From: an uncultured Bacteroidota bacterium
GTDB lineage: Bacteria; Bacteroidota; Bacteroidia; Chitinophagales; Chitinophagaceae
Reading direction: 5' to 3'
NCBI GenBank assembly: GCA_903825095.1
Contig: CAIJZF010000345.1
Coordinates: forward strand, 1 to 6,883
DNA: 6,883 nt
The notes beneath the pieces are model-generated. The model made no database searches. It saw only the letters and a list, made by a program, of their open reading frames with translations, and had not been told where the DNA came from. A program made the translations under genes and the position numbers. Below are positions 1 to 6,883 of this stretch, in pieces (the stretch's first letter is position 1; every line of letters starts with the position of its first letter).

Positions 1-1
1 A

Positions 2-2494
2 CTAGAGTGGGGGAATGATAAAATGCTTGACTTAGCCTCTTTCACAAATGATGAGTTGGTTTTAATAGATACTTGGAATTTTGCAGGTCAAATTGAAAAT
101 GTATTTTATACAGAGCCCTTTACTTCTACTTTATTAAAAGACAAACTAGAATCGGCGCTTGCTAAAAAAATAACCAAAACAAAAACGCATTTATTTAAGG
201 TAAAGGCACCTTTATTAAAAAAAGGACAAACCTTATGTATGATTGGGGAGTCAGCAGTATTGGGTAATTGGGATATTGAAAAAAGCTTACCCCTAACAAA
301 AATTAAGGATGCTGATTATAAAGATGCTGTTTATTTTGAATTAGCCTTGGATTTAAAGGAAACTTCTTTTCCCTTAATTTATAAATATGGAGTTTATGAT
401 CACAAAAAGAAATTATTTATAAGTTATGAATTGGGCAATAATAGAGTTGTTTATGAACCTGCTAGTAAAAATAAATTAGTTATTTGTAATGATGGTTTTG
501 CCGCCTTGAATAGTACAGAGTGGAAAGGAGCTGGGGTAGCTATTCCTGTATTCTCCTTAAGATCGAATGAAGGTTGTGGTGTAGGTGAATTTTCAGATAT
601 TAAATTACTAGTAGACTGGTCAAAAAAAATTGGGCTTAAATTAATTCAGCTACTACCTGTAAACGATGCAACAGCTACCCATACTTGGATGGATTCTTAT
701 CCTTATGCTGCTATATCGGCATTTGCACTACACCCACTACTAATAAGAATAGATGAAATGATATTGCCGAAGCAAGAAAGTTTAATTGAATCTTATATTC
801 TTGAAAAAGAAAAATTAAATGCATTAGAGGCAGTCGATTATGAAGCAGTGATGAAACTAAAGTGGAAGGTTTTAAGGACCTTGTTTGATAAAAATGGTAA
901 ACATGAATTGGCCTCGGCTAGTTTCACTGAATTTTTTAAAGACAATGCACACTGGTTGGTTTCTTATAGTGCATTTTCTTATTTACGAGAATTGCATGTT
1001 ACAGTTAATTTTAATGCTTGGCCAACACATTCAAAATACAATGAATTAGCTATTCAAAAATTGGCGGACCCTAAGTCTAGTACTTATTCAGAAATTAGCT
1101 TTTACTATTATGTACAATACCATTTGCATTTGCAATTAAAGTCGGCTACTAGGTATGCGCATGATAACGGCATTATTGTAAAAGGAGATATTCCTATTGG
1201 TGTGTATAGGTTTGGGGCCGATGCCTGGCAGCATTCAGACTTATTTCATATGGACAGACAAGCTGGCGCTCCTCCAGATGATTTTGCAGTGAAAGGACAG
1301 AACTGGGGCTTTCCGACATATAATTGGGAAAAGATGGCCGCTACCAATTATAGTTGGTGGAAACTTCGCTTCGAGCAAATGCGTTTTTATTTTGATGCTT
1401 TTAGAATTGATCATATTTTAGGATTTTTTAGAATTTGGAGTATACCTATGCATGCAGTAGATGGTATTATGGGACGTTTTGTTCCTGCTATACCAGTAAG
1501 CTTGCACGAGTTTCATAGTAAGGGTATTTCATTTGACGCGCATAGGTTTACTCAACCCTTCATTAATGAAACCAATTTGTTTCAACTATTTGGCTATGAT
1601 AACGAGTATGTAAAAAATAATTATTTAGAAGCGCTAGGAGATGGGCAGTATACATTCTTGCCTGCTTTTAAAACACAGGTGGAAATTGTGCATCATTTTA
1701 AAACCCTACCTAATGACGATTGGCAAAATAAAATACAAGATGGTTTATTGTTTTTACTTACCAATGTAATTTTATTTGAAGATGAAAAGCCGGGGCTATA
1801 TCATTTCAGATTTAATATAGAAGGCACATCTTCTTTTCAGTCTCTTGATGAAAAAACAAAGAAAATACTAAGAGAACTCTATGTAGATTATTTCTTTGTC
1901 AAACAAAACAATGCTTGGGAGAAAGAGGCTTTAGAAAAACTGCCTAATTTAAAAAGAGCCACTAATATGCTTATTTGTGGTGAGGATTTAGGATTAGTGC
2001 CCGCTTGTTTACCTGAAGTAATGAAGCAGTTAGGCATTTTAAGTTTGGAAGTACAAAGAATGCCTAAGGCAAACAATACCTTATTCTTTAATCCAAAAGA
2101 TGCCCCTTATTTAAGTGTAGTTACACCTTCCTCTCATGATACAAGTACTTTAAGAGGATGGTGGGAGGAAGACCCTTCTAAAACACAGCAATTTTTTAAA
2201 GAACAATTAGAACAGTCTGGAGAAGCACCTAAATTTTGTGAGCCTTGGATTAACAAAGCCATACTTATTCAACATTTATATTCGCCCGCCATGTGGTCAA
2301 TATTTCAATTGCAAGATTATTTAGGCGTAGATGCAAAATTAAAAAAGGAAGACCCCCATGCTGAAAGAATTAATGAACCAGCAAATCCTAAACATTATTG
2401 GCGCTATAGAATGCATCTTAGTTTAGAAACCCTAATTGCTTCAAAAAGCTTTAATGAACAGTGGGCTATAGCCATTAAAGAATCTGGCCGCTAA
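2..2494 (+). CDS. malQ: 4-alpha-glucanotransferase (amylomaltase, GH77, DPE2-like), 5'-truncated by window edge
   Basis: This enzyme disproportionates maltose and maltodextrins by moving glucanyl units between alpha-1,4-glucans in the cytoplasm. Residues below are numbered from the ATG at position 23. A CBM20-like starch-binding domain spans about 56-150 (LGNWD at 80-84, YELGNNR at 135-141). The GH77 barrel follows from about 170, with DSYPY at 224-228. The catalytic residues are present: nucleophile D463 in FRIDH, acid/base E654 in CGEDLG, and transition-state stabiliser D706 in SSHDTSTLRGWW. About 190 residues separate the first two, far more than in short amylomaltases, as in plant DPE2. 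The ATG at 23 is probably not the true start. The frame is open to the left edge and reads LEWGNDK just before it, which resembles the end of a first CBM20 domain. The full protein is therefore probably about 100 residues longer, with tandem CBM20 domains. The stop lies 36 bases before the epimerase gene. Family assignment is firm; the missing N-terminus is inferred. Confidence 0.95.
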   Translation, partial: LEWGNDKMLDLASFTNDELVLIDTWNFAGQIENVFYTEPFTSTLLKDKLESALAKKITKTKTHLFKVKAPLLKKGQTLCMIGESAVLGNWDIEKSLPLTKIKDADYKDAVYFELALDLKETSFPLIYKYGVYDHKKKLFISYELGNNRVVYEPASKNKLVICNDGFAALNSTEWKGAGVAIPVFSLRSNEGCGVGEFSDIKLLVDWSKKIGLKLIQLLPVNDATATHTWMDSYPYAAISAFALHPLLIRIDEMILPKQESLIESYILEKEKLNALEAVDYEAVMKLKWKVLRTLFDKNGKHELASASFTEFFKDNAHWLVSYSAFSYLRELHVTVNFNAWPTHSKYNELAIQKLADPKSSTYSEISFYYYVQYHLHLQLKSATRYAHDNGIIVKGDIPIGVYRFGADAWQHSDLFHMDRQAGAPPDDFAVKGQNWGFPTYNWEKMAATNYSWWKLRFEQMRFYFDAFRIDHILGFFRIWSIPMHAVDGIMGRFVPAIPVSLHEFHSKGISFDAHRFTQPFINETNLFQLFGYDNEYVKNNYLEALGDGQYTFLPAFKTQVEIVHHFKTLPNDDWQNKIQDGLLFLLTNVILFEDEKPGLYHFRFNIEGTSSFQSLDEKTKKILRELYVDYFFVKQNNAWEKEALEKLPNLKRATNMLICGEDLGLVPACLPEVMKQLGILSLEVQRMPKANNTLFFNPKDAPYLSVVTPSSHDTSTLRGWWEEDPSKTQQFFKEQLEQSGEAPKFCEPWINKAILIQHLYSPAMWSIFQLQDYLGVDAKLKKEDPHAERINEPANPKHYWRYRMHLSLETLIASKSFNEQWAIAIKESGR

Positions 2495-2508
2495 ATAGGC
2501 CTATTTAG
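2491..2508. repeat. 18-bp perfect palindrome covering the malQ stop codon
   Basis: The sequence CTAAATAGGCCTATTTAG is its own reverse complement. It contains the malQ TAA stop at 2492-2494. In RNA it could fold as a 7-bp stem with a GGCC loop, but the stem is AT-rich and no T-run follows, so it is a poor intrinsic terminator. It could be a protein-binding site, a weak RNA-processing or 3'-end structure, or chance. Its symmetry is seen directly; any function is inference. Confidence 0.4.
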
Positions 2509-2530
2509 TATCTTAGCTAAAATTTTAAAA

Positions 2531-3580
2531 GTGCAATTAGATTTTTGGGAACAACAACTACCATTTGAATATCCATTCACCATTTCTAATGGAAGAACTA
2601 AAACGCATCAGCATAGTTTGATGATAAGATTGTCTTTAGGCAATTGGCAGGGTTATGGAGAAGCGCCAGCCATTGTTTATTATAATGTCACAGTGGAATC
2701 AATGATGGAGCTTTTAGAGAAAAATAGAAAGCTTATTGAAAAATTTGCATTGATAGATCCCGAACGCTTCTGGCATTTTTTACATCATTTATTTCCCAAT
2801 GATCCCTTTTTAGTTTCAGCATTAGATATGGCTGGCTGGGATTTATTCGGGCAAATGAAAAAACAGCCAATCCATGAAATATGGAATACGCCTTGGAATG
2901 AACAAACGCCTACACCTATTTGTGATTATACCTTGGGTATTGATACCACTACTAAGATGGTGGAGAAAATGAAAGCACATCCATGGCCAATTTATAAAAT
3001 TAAAGTAGGTACCGATTATGATATTGAAATGATTACAGCGCTGCGTGCACATACAAGTGTACCACTTCGTGTAGATGCCAATGCAGGATGGACTACTGAA
3101 GAAGCCTTACAAAAAATTCCAGCCTTAGCAGATTTAGGGGTGGAATTAGTGGAACAACCTTTAGCAAAAGATAATTGGGAAGGAATGGCGCAACTAAAAG
3201 CAGCTTCAGCACTTCCTTTATTTGCAGATGAGTCCTGTGTGTTTGAAAAAGATGTAGCTACTTGTGCGAATTATTTTCATGGCATTAATATTAAACTCAC
3301 TAAATGTAGTGGCCTTACACCAGCAAATAGAATGATTAAAGAAGCGAAAGCCTTAGGCATGAAGGTAATGATGGGTAGCATGAATGAATCGGTGATTGGT
3401 TCTGCTGCTATTGCGCAGTTCTTGCCACAACTTGATTATGTAGATATGGACGGCCCCTTACTTATGACAGAATTAAATGCAGTAGGGCTTGATTATAATA
3501 TGGAAAATAATAAGGGTAAGATAATCCCATTAACTAAACCGGGATTAGGGGTTCAATTTCGAATGCCGTTTAAAAAATAA
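2531..3580 (+). CDS. Dipeptide epimerase, enolase superfamily (L-Ala-D/L-Glu epimerase type)
   Basis: This 349-residue protein belongs to the muconate-lactonizing/dipeptide epimerase branch of the enolase superfamily. These enzymes invert the alpha-carbon of the second residue of a dipeptide, classically L-Ala-D-Glu released from murein peptides. An N-terminal capping domain (about 1-120) precedes the barrel. The two acid/base lysines are K158 in KIKVG and K255 in NIKLTK. Mg2+ ligands are D182 (VDANAGW), E208 (VEQPL) and D233 (ADES). The DMD at 305-307 matches the DxD motif that binds the dipeptide amino group and separates dipeptide epimerases from their relatives. The start is GTG: no ATG, GTG or TTG lies between the malQ stop and this codon, and the next ATG (residue 31) would remove the first strands of the capping domain. 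The gene lies 36 bases after malQ in the same frame and 2 bases before trmH. The class is secure; substrate specificity (Ala-Glu or another dipeptide) is inferred. Confidence 0.9.
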   Translation: MQLDFWEQQLPFEYPFTISNGRTKTHQHSLMIRLSLGNWQGYGEAPAIVYYNVTVESMMELLEKNRKLIEKFALIDPERFWHFLHHLFPNDPFLVSALDMAGWDLFGQMKKQPIHEIWNTPWNEQTPTPICDYTLGIDTTTKMVEKMKAHPWPIYKIKVGTDYDIEMITALRAHTSVPLRVDANAGWTTEEALQKIPALADLGVELVEQPLAKDNWEGMAQLKAASALPLFADESCVFEKDVATCANYFHGINIKLTKCSGLTPANRMIKEAKALGMKVMMGSMNESVIGSAAIAQFLPQLDYVDMDGPLLMTELNAVGLDYNMENNKGKIIPLTKPGLGVQFRMPFKK

Positions 3581-3582
3581 GT

Positions 3583-4209
3583 ATGACACCAGAACGCAGT
3601 GAAAAATTATTAAAAGTATTAAGTAAGCGTCAAGCAAATTTGACAGTAGTACTTGAGAATGTGCAAGACCCGCATAATGTGTCTGCGGTGATGCGTACTT
3701 GCGATGCAGTGGGTATTCAAGATATATATGTAGTGACTACAAAAATACCTAGACATAAAAAATGGGGCTATAGAAGTAGTAGTAGTGCTTTAAAGTGGTT
3801 AACCATTCATGAGTTTGATTCATTAGAAGAATGCGTGAAAGAGCTGAGAACTAAATTCACTAAAATATTAACCACACATTTATCCAGTGATGCAGTAAGT
3901 CTTCACGATATTAATTTCACAGAGTCGGTGGCCCTCGTTTTTGGTAATGAACATGCAGGGGTAACGGAAGAATGTAGAAACTTAGCCGATGGTAATTTTA
4001 TTATACCACAAATGGGCATTATTCAAAGCTTAAATATATCGGTGGCCTGTGCAGTGAGCATTTACGAAGCCATGAGACAGAAAATGAATGCAGGGCATTA
4101 TGAGAAGGCTTCCTTGCCTCAAGCGCAAATGGATAGTTTATTAACGCAGTGGGGATTTGAAGAAGAAACCCCTGAAGTGTATAATAGTTCTAAGTTGAAA
4201 AGGTCTTAA
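3583..4209 (+). CDS. trmH: TrmH family tRNA (guanosine-2'-O)-methyltransferase, probably Gm18
   Basis: This SPOUT-class enzyme transfers a methyl group from S-adenosylmethionine to a ribose 2'-OH, in TrmH that of G18 in the tRNA D-loop. All three family motifs are visible in the 208 residues. Motif 1 is DPHNVSAVMRTCDAVG at 29-44, with N32 and the presumed catalytic R38. Motif 2 is VFGNEHAGV at 119-127. Motif 3 is IPQMGIIQSLNISVA at 141-155 and forms the cofactor-binding trefoil knot. The N-terminus (RQANLTVVLENV) and the SVACAVSIYEAMRQ helix also resemble E. coli TrmH as I recall it. The C-terminal tail is somewhat shorter than in that protein. The ATG lies 2 bases after the epimerase stop, so translational coupling and co-transcription are likely. 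Its 3' end faces argS across 11 bases. Methylation of another RNA (TrmL/RlmB-type) is a less likely alternative. Confidence 0.92.
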   Translation: MTPERSEKLLKVLSKRQANLTVVLENVQDPHNVSAVMRTCDAVGIQDIYVVTTKIPRHKKWGYRSSSSALKWLTIHEFDSLEECVKELRTKFTKILTTHLSSDAVSLHDINFTESVALVFGNEHAGVTEECRNLADGNFIIPQMGIIQSLNISVACAVSIYEAMRQKMNAGHYEKASLPQAQMDSLLTQWGFEEETPEVYNSSKLKRS

Positions 4210-4220
4210 ATACTCACTAG

Positions 4221-5990
4221 TTACATTTGTTCTGGAACTGCAATACCTAAAGCGCTCATTGCTTTTTGCAAAGTAGCCGCTGTTAAAATACCCAATTGAA
4301 TTCTTAATTGTTTTTTAATTTCCGATTCTGCATTAGAAATAGAATGTTCGGCGTAAAAGGTATTGAATAATTTAGCCAAGTTAAAAGCGTATATGGCAAT
4401 TTTAGAAGGGTCTAAGTTTTCAGCAGCCTCATTCACCATAGCAGGGAAGGTGGAAAGTTCAATGGCTAATTGTTTTTCTAAAGGCAATAGCTCATTATTA
4501 GTAAGATCTACAGTGGTACCTGTTTTTCTTAATATACTTTTAATACGCGCATGGGTGTATTGAATAAAAGGCCCGGTGAAGCCATGAAAATCAATACTTT
4601 CTTCTGGGTTGAATATCATTTTCTTTTTAGGATCTACTCTTAATAAGAAAAATTTAAGGGCGCCCAGTCCAATAGTATTATATAGTTCAGTTAATTGCTC
4701 GCTAGTAAAATCGGAAACCTTGCCTAAGGCTTCTGTTTTTTCTTTAGAGATATTAATCATCTCGTCTACTAAATCATCTGCATCTACCACAGTGCCTTCG
4801 CGGCTTTTCATTTTACCGGTAGGAAGTTCCACCATGCCATAGCTTAAATGGTAAATACCATCTGCAGCAGGTTGTTGTAATTTTTGACAAATTAATTTTA
4901 AAACTTTGAAATGATAATTTTGTTCATCACCCACTACATAAATACTGGCATCGGTATTAAATTCTTTTTGTTTTAATTGAGCTAATCCAATGTCTTGTGT
5001 CATATACACAGAAGTACCATCTTTACGACGCACAATTTTTTCATCTAAGCCATCAGGTGTTAAGTCTATCCAAACAGAACTATCTTCTTTTTGATAAAAT
5101 ACTTTTTTAGTAAGTCCTTCTTCTACTAATTCTTTTCCTAATAAATAGGTATTGCTCTCGTAATAGGTTTTGAAAAAATCAGAACCAATTTTTTTATAAG
5201 TCACTTCAAAGCCTTCGTACACCCATGCGTTCATCTTCTTCCATAAGTCTAGGGTAGCGGCGTCGCCTTGTTCCCATTTCAATAACATTTCTTGAGCGCC
5301 TTTTAATATAGGGGCTTCTTTTTCTGCCATTTCTTGCATCATACCACCCGCTACTAATTCAGCTACTTGGGCTTTATAGGCATCGTTGTATTTAACATAG
5401 TAATCTCCCACAAAGTGGTCGCCTTTTTTATGAGTTGATTCTGGTGTTGCTCCATTTGCAAATAATTGCCAAGCAATCATACTTTTACAAATATGAATAC
5501 CTCTGTCATTTACAATACAAGTTTTCACTACTTCATGTCCTTGCAGTTTTAAAATTTCTGCAATACTCCATCCTAAAAAATTATTTCTTAAATGACCTAA
5601 GTGTAAAGGCTTATTGGTATTAGGGGAGGAGTACTCCACCATAATTTTTCTTTTATGCTCCACGGCAGGCATTAACGCATTAGGGGATAAGTTTTTTATA
5701 AACTCAAACCAATAGTCGTTACTAATTGTAAAATTTAAAAACCCTTTTACAATATTGAACTTAGTAATTATACTAGGTAGCGCCTTTTGCATAGCATTGC
5801 CTAATTCATTACCTACAACTTCGGGGTTCTTGCCTAATTGCTTTACAAAGGCGAATAAGACAATAGTATAGTCTCCTTCAAATTCAGGTTTAGTAGCATT
5901 TACTAATACTTGATCAGGTTCTATTTTAACCTGGTATAAGCTATCTAAGCTTGCAGATGTGGTCTGCTTTAAAAGAGTTATTAAATTCAT
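4221..5990 (-). CDS. argS: Arginine--tRNA ligase (arginyl-tRNA synthetase)
   Basis: This class I aminoacyl-tRNA synthetase activates arginine with ATP and charges tRNA(Arg) in the cytoplasm. The length of 589 residues is normal. The arginine-specific N-terminal domain, which contacts the tRNA D-loop, covers about 1-110. The HIGH signature is HLGH at 130-133, preceded by SSPNTNKP. The KMSKS counterpart is the non-canonical GKMKSREGT at 392-400, a form familiar in ArgRS. K127, three residues before the HIGH motif, sits where a lysine is thought to compensate in ArgRS lacking KMSKS. The DALR-type anticodon-binding domain fills the C-terminus from about 475 (FIQYTHARIKSIL). The ATG gives a natural N-terminus, and a consensus -7 promoter element lies 20 bases upstream of it. 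The gene converges with trmH and diverges from the GtrA gene, so it is likely monocistronic. It appears intact. Confidence 0.97.
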   Translation of the reverse strand: MNLITLLKQTTSASLDSLYQVKIEPDQVLVNATKPEFEGDYTIVLFAFVKQLGKNPEVVGNELGNAMQKALPSIITKFNIVKGFLNFTISNDYWFEFIKNLSPNALMPAVEHKRKIMVEYSSPNTNKPLHLGHLRNNFLGWSIAEILKLQGHEVVKTCIVNDRGIHICKSMIAWQLFANGATPESTHKKGDHFVGDYYVKYNDAYKAQVAELVAGGMMQEMAEKEAPILKGAQEMLLKWEQGDAATLDLWKKMNAWVYEGFEVTYKKIGSDFFKTYYESNTYLLGKELVEEGLTKKVFYQKEDSSVWIDLTPDGLDEKIVRRKDGTSVYMTQDIGLAQLKQKEFNTDASIYVVGDEQNYHFKVLKLICQKLQQPAADGIYHLSYGMVELPTGKMKSREGTVVDADDLVDEMINISKEKTEALGKVSDFTSEQLTELYNTIGLGALKFFLLRVDPKKKMIFNPEESIDFHGFTGPFIQYTHARIKSILRKTGTTVDLTNNELLPLEKQLAIELSTFPAMVNEAAENLDPSKIAIYAFNLAKLFNTFYAEHSISNAESEIKKQLRIQLGILTAATLQKAMSALGIAVPEQM

Positions 5991-6009
5991 AAATTGGGCT
6001 TGCCTATGG

Positions 6010-6017
6010 CAAAAGTA
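6010..6017 (-). promoter_or_regulatory. Probable -7 promoter element for argS
   Basis: On the minus strand these bases read TACTTTTG, an exact match to the Bacteroidota housekeeping -7 consensus TAnnTTTG. The element ends 19 bases before the argS ATG, which implies a leader of about a dozen bases. No TTG or TTTG lies at the usual -33 distance (17-23 bases upstream), so only half of the promoter is recognisable. Placement in a 54-base divergent gap supports the call. Confidence 0.5.
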
Positions 6018-6023
6018 ATTAAT

Positions 6024-6036
6024 TAAGATTATCTTA
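6024..6036. repeat. 13-bp interrupted palindrome in the argS/GtrA divergent gap
   Basis: Arms TAAGAT and ATCTTA flank a single central T. It overlaps by three bases the 8-bp palindrome TTAATTAA at 6019-6026. It lies just upstream of the argS -7 element and 8 bases before the GtrA gene start, where a regulator could contact both promoters. It is AT-rich and could be chance; no known operator is recognised. Confidence 0.3.
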
Positions 6037-6044
6037 GCGCATTG

Positions 6045-6545
6045 ATGTTGAAACTACACGACTTTATTAGCAAAGTTATTCTTGGAATGATAGATTGGTT
6101 TTATCCGCTTTTCAAGAAAATGATGCCCTTAAAAACTTTCAGATACGCTGCCTGTGGTGGTGCGAATACGATATTAGATATTAGCTTGTTCTTCGTTTCT
6201 TATAATTACATCCTACATAAAGAGATAATTAATATAGGCATGCTTAGCATTAGCCCCCATATTGCTTCCTTTATCATTTCTTTCTGCATCACCTTTCCTA
6301 TAGGCTTTTATTTAAGCAGGTATGTGGTATTCCAAGAAACCACCGTCACTAAGAGTAAGCAACTCATGAAGTATTTCATTGTAGTGCTAGGCTGTGTGCT
6401 ACTTAATTATGGCTTTTTAAAGCTATTTGTTGACTATTTGGGTTGGTATCCTACCATGGCTAAGATCGTCACCACCTTTTTTGTGGTTATTTTCAGCTAT
6501 ACCAGTCAAAAGAACTTCACTTTTAAGGGTTCCAATAAGCTCTAA
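6045..6545 (+). CDS. GtrA-like family membrane protein
   Basis: This is a small polytopic inner-membrane protein of the GtrA family. Characterised members work in polysaccharide synthesis, and GtrA itself is thought to flip undecaprenyl-phosphate-glucose in O-antigen modification; most others are uncharacterised. From the ATG it has 166 residues. A basic, amphipathic stretch of about 30 residues is followed by four likely membrane segments near 34-57, 69-92, 109-130 and 136-154. Family landmarks are FRYAACGGANTILDI at 32-46 after a lysine, and two similar loop ends, LSRYVVF (90-96) and SQKNFTF (154-160), which resemble the repeated N-R/K-x-x-F signature after helices 2 and 4. A TTG directly before the ATG is a possible but less likely start, and no Shine-Dalgarno is visible. 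The gene diverges from argS and is followed by a weak hairpin. No glycosyltransferase lies beside it in this window, so the substrate is unknown. Confidence 0.85.
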   Translation: MLKLHDFISKVILGMIDWFYPLFKKMMPLKTFRYAACGGANTILDISLFFVSYNYILHKEIINIGMLSISPHIASFIISFCITFPIGFYLSRYVVFQETTVTKSKQLMKYFIVVLGCVLLNYGFLKLFVDYLGWYPTMAKIVTTFFVVIFSYTSQKNFTFKGSNKL

Positions 6546-6560
6546 TTCTCTGCCTTTTCT

Positions 6561-6580
6561 ACCCCTTTTTGGGGTTTATA
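6561..6580 (+). terminator. Candidate weak terminator after the GtrA gene
   Basis: A perfect inverted repeat, ACCCC and GGGGT around a TTTTT loop, lies 16 bases after the GtrA stop and is followed by TTATA. The five-base stem is GC-rich, but the downstream T-run is short, so termination would be weak or partial. It is the only hairpin of this type between the GtrA gene and dnaK. Confidence 0.4.
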
Positions 6581-6653
6581 TGTCAATTAGGGCCCCCATA
6601 AACTACTATTTACTGCCATATATGACAAATTTGCACCTCTAGGCAGGCTTACC

Positions 6654-6883
<230 letters not shown>

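Noticed and set aside
1888..3052. Minus-strand frames inside malQ and the epimerase gene (1888-2076, 2843-3052)
   Set aside because: Shadows of conserved coding sequence on the other strand, with no independent support.
4363..5623. Open frames on the plus strand inside argS (4363-4563, 4609-4842, 5435-5623)
   Set aside because: They are antisense to a well-supported argS, short, and their translations show no domain or family motif.
6593..6603. CCCCCATAAAC resembling a sigma-32 heat-shock -10 element before dnaK
   Set aside because: No matching CTTGAA-type -35 lies at the right distance, and Bacteroidota are not generally thought to use a sigma-32 regulon.
6626..6633. CAAATTTG as a -7 promoter element for dnaK
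   Set aside because: It misses the first base of TAnnTTTG and no TTG lies at the -33 distance; it would also leave an untranslated leader of about 70 bases.
6427..6642. 71-codon plus-strand frame overlapping the end of the GtrA gene
   Set aside because: It overlaps the GtrA coding sequence in another frame, including its fourth membrane helix, and has no recognisable features.

Overview
The window looks like ordinary chromosomal DNA from a member of the Bacteroidota. Chitinophagaceae or a related family is my guess, from general resemblance only. Four things point there. The DNA is AT-rich. Genes lack clear Shine-Dalgarno sequences and have A-rich leaders instead. One good promoter -7 element fits the phylum consensus TAnnTTTG. 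The MalQ-type enzyme has the CBM20 plus interrupted GH77 layout common in this phylum. The ArgRS signature (GKMKSREGT) also suits the group. I ran no database search, so the taxonomy is inference.

Layout, left to right. (1) Positions 2-2494 (+): the 3' part of a 4-alpha-glucanotransferase (GH77, MalQ/DPE2-like), cut at its 5' end by the window edge. (2) 2531-3580 (+): an enolase-superfamily dipeptide epimerase (L-Ala-D/L-Glu epimerase type) with a GTG start. (3) 3583-4209 (+): TrmH, a tRNA (guanosine-2'-O)-methyltransferase, two bases after the epimerase stop. These three genes are co-directional and closely packed, so they probably share transcription. (4) 4221-5990 (-): arginyl-tRNA synthetase, convergent with trmH across only 11 bases. 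(5) 6045-6545 (+): a small four-helix GtrA-family membrane protein, divergent from argS across 54 bases that hold the probable argS promoter. (6) 6711-6883 (+): the first 57 codons of dnaK, cut by the right edge. No intergenic stretch exceeds 300 bases; the longest is the 165 bases before dnaK.

The genes do not form one pathway. They cover maltodextrin/glycogen metabolism (MalQ), probable muropeptide-peptide recycling (epimerase), tRNA modification and charging (TrmH, ArgS), an envelope-associated membrane protein (GtrA) and a chaperone (DnaK). All recognised proteins keep their catalytic or signature residues, and I see no frameshift, mobile element, CRISPR array, tRNA or rRNA.

I found no convincing new biological system. 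The points worth a second look are small: the DPE2-like split catalytic domain of MalQ, a palindrome over the malQ stop with an open frame running into the epimerase, the 11-base convergent junction, the compact argS/gtrA divergent region, and the dnaK leader, which lacks a CIRCE element and repeats the 10-mer of the dnaK start.
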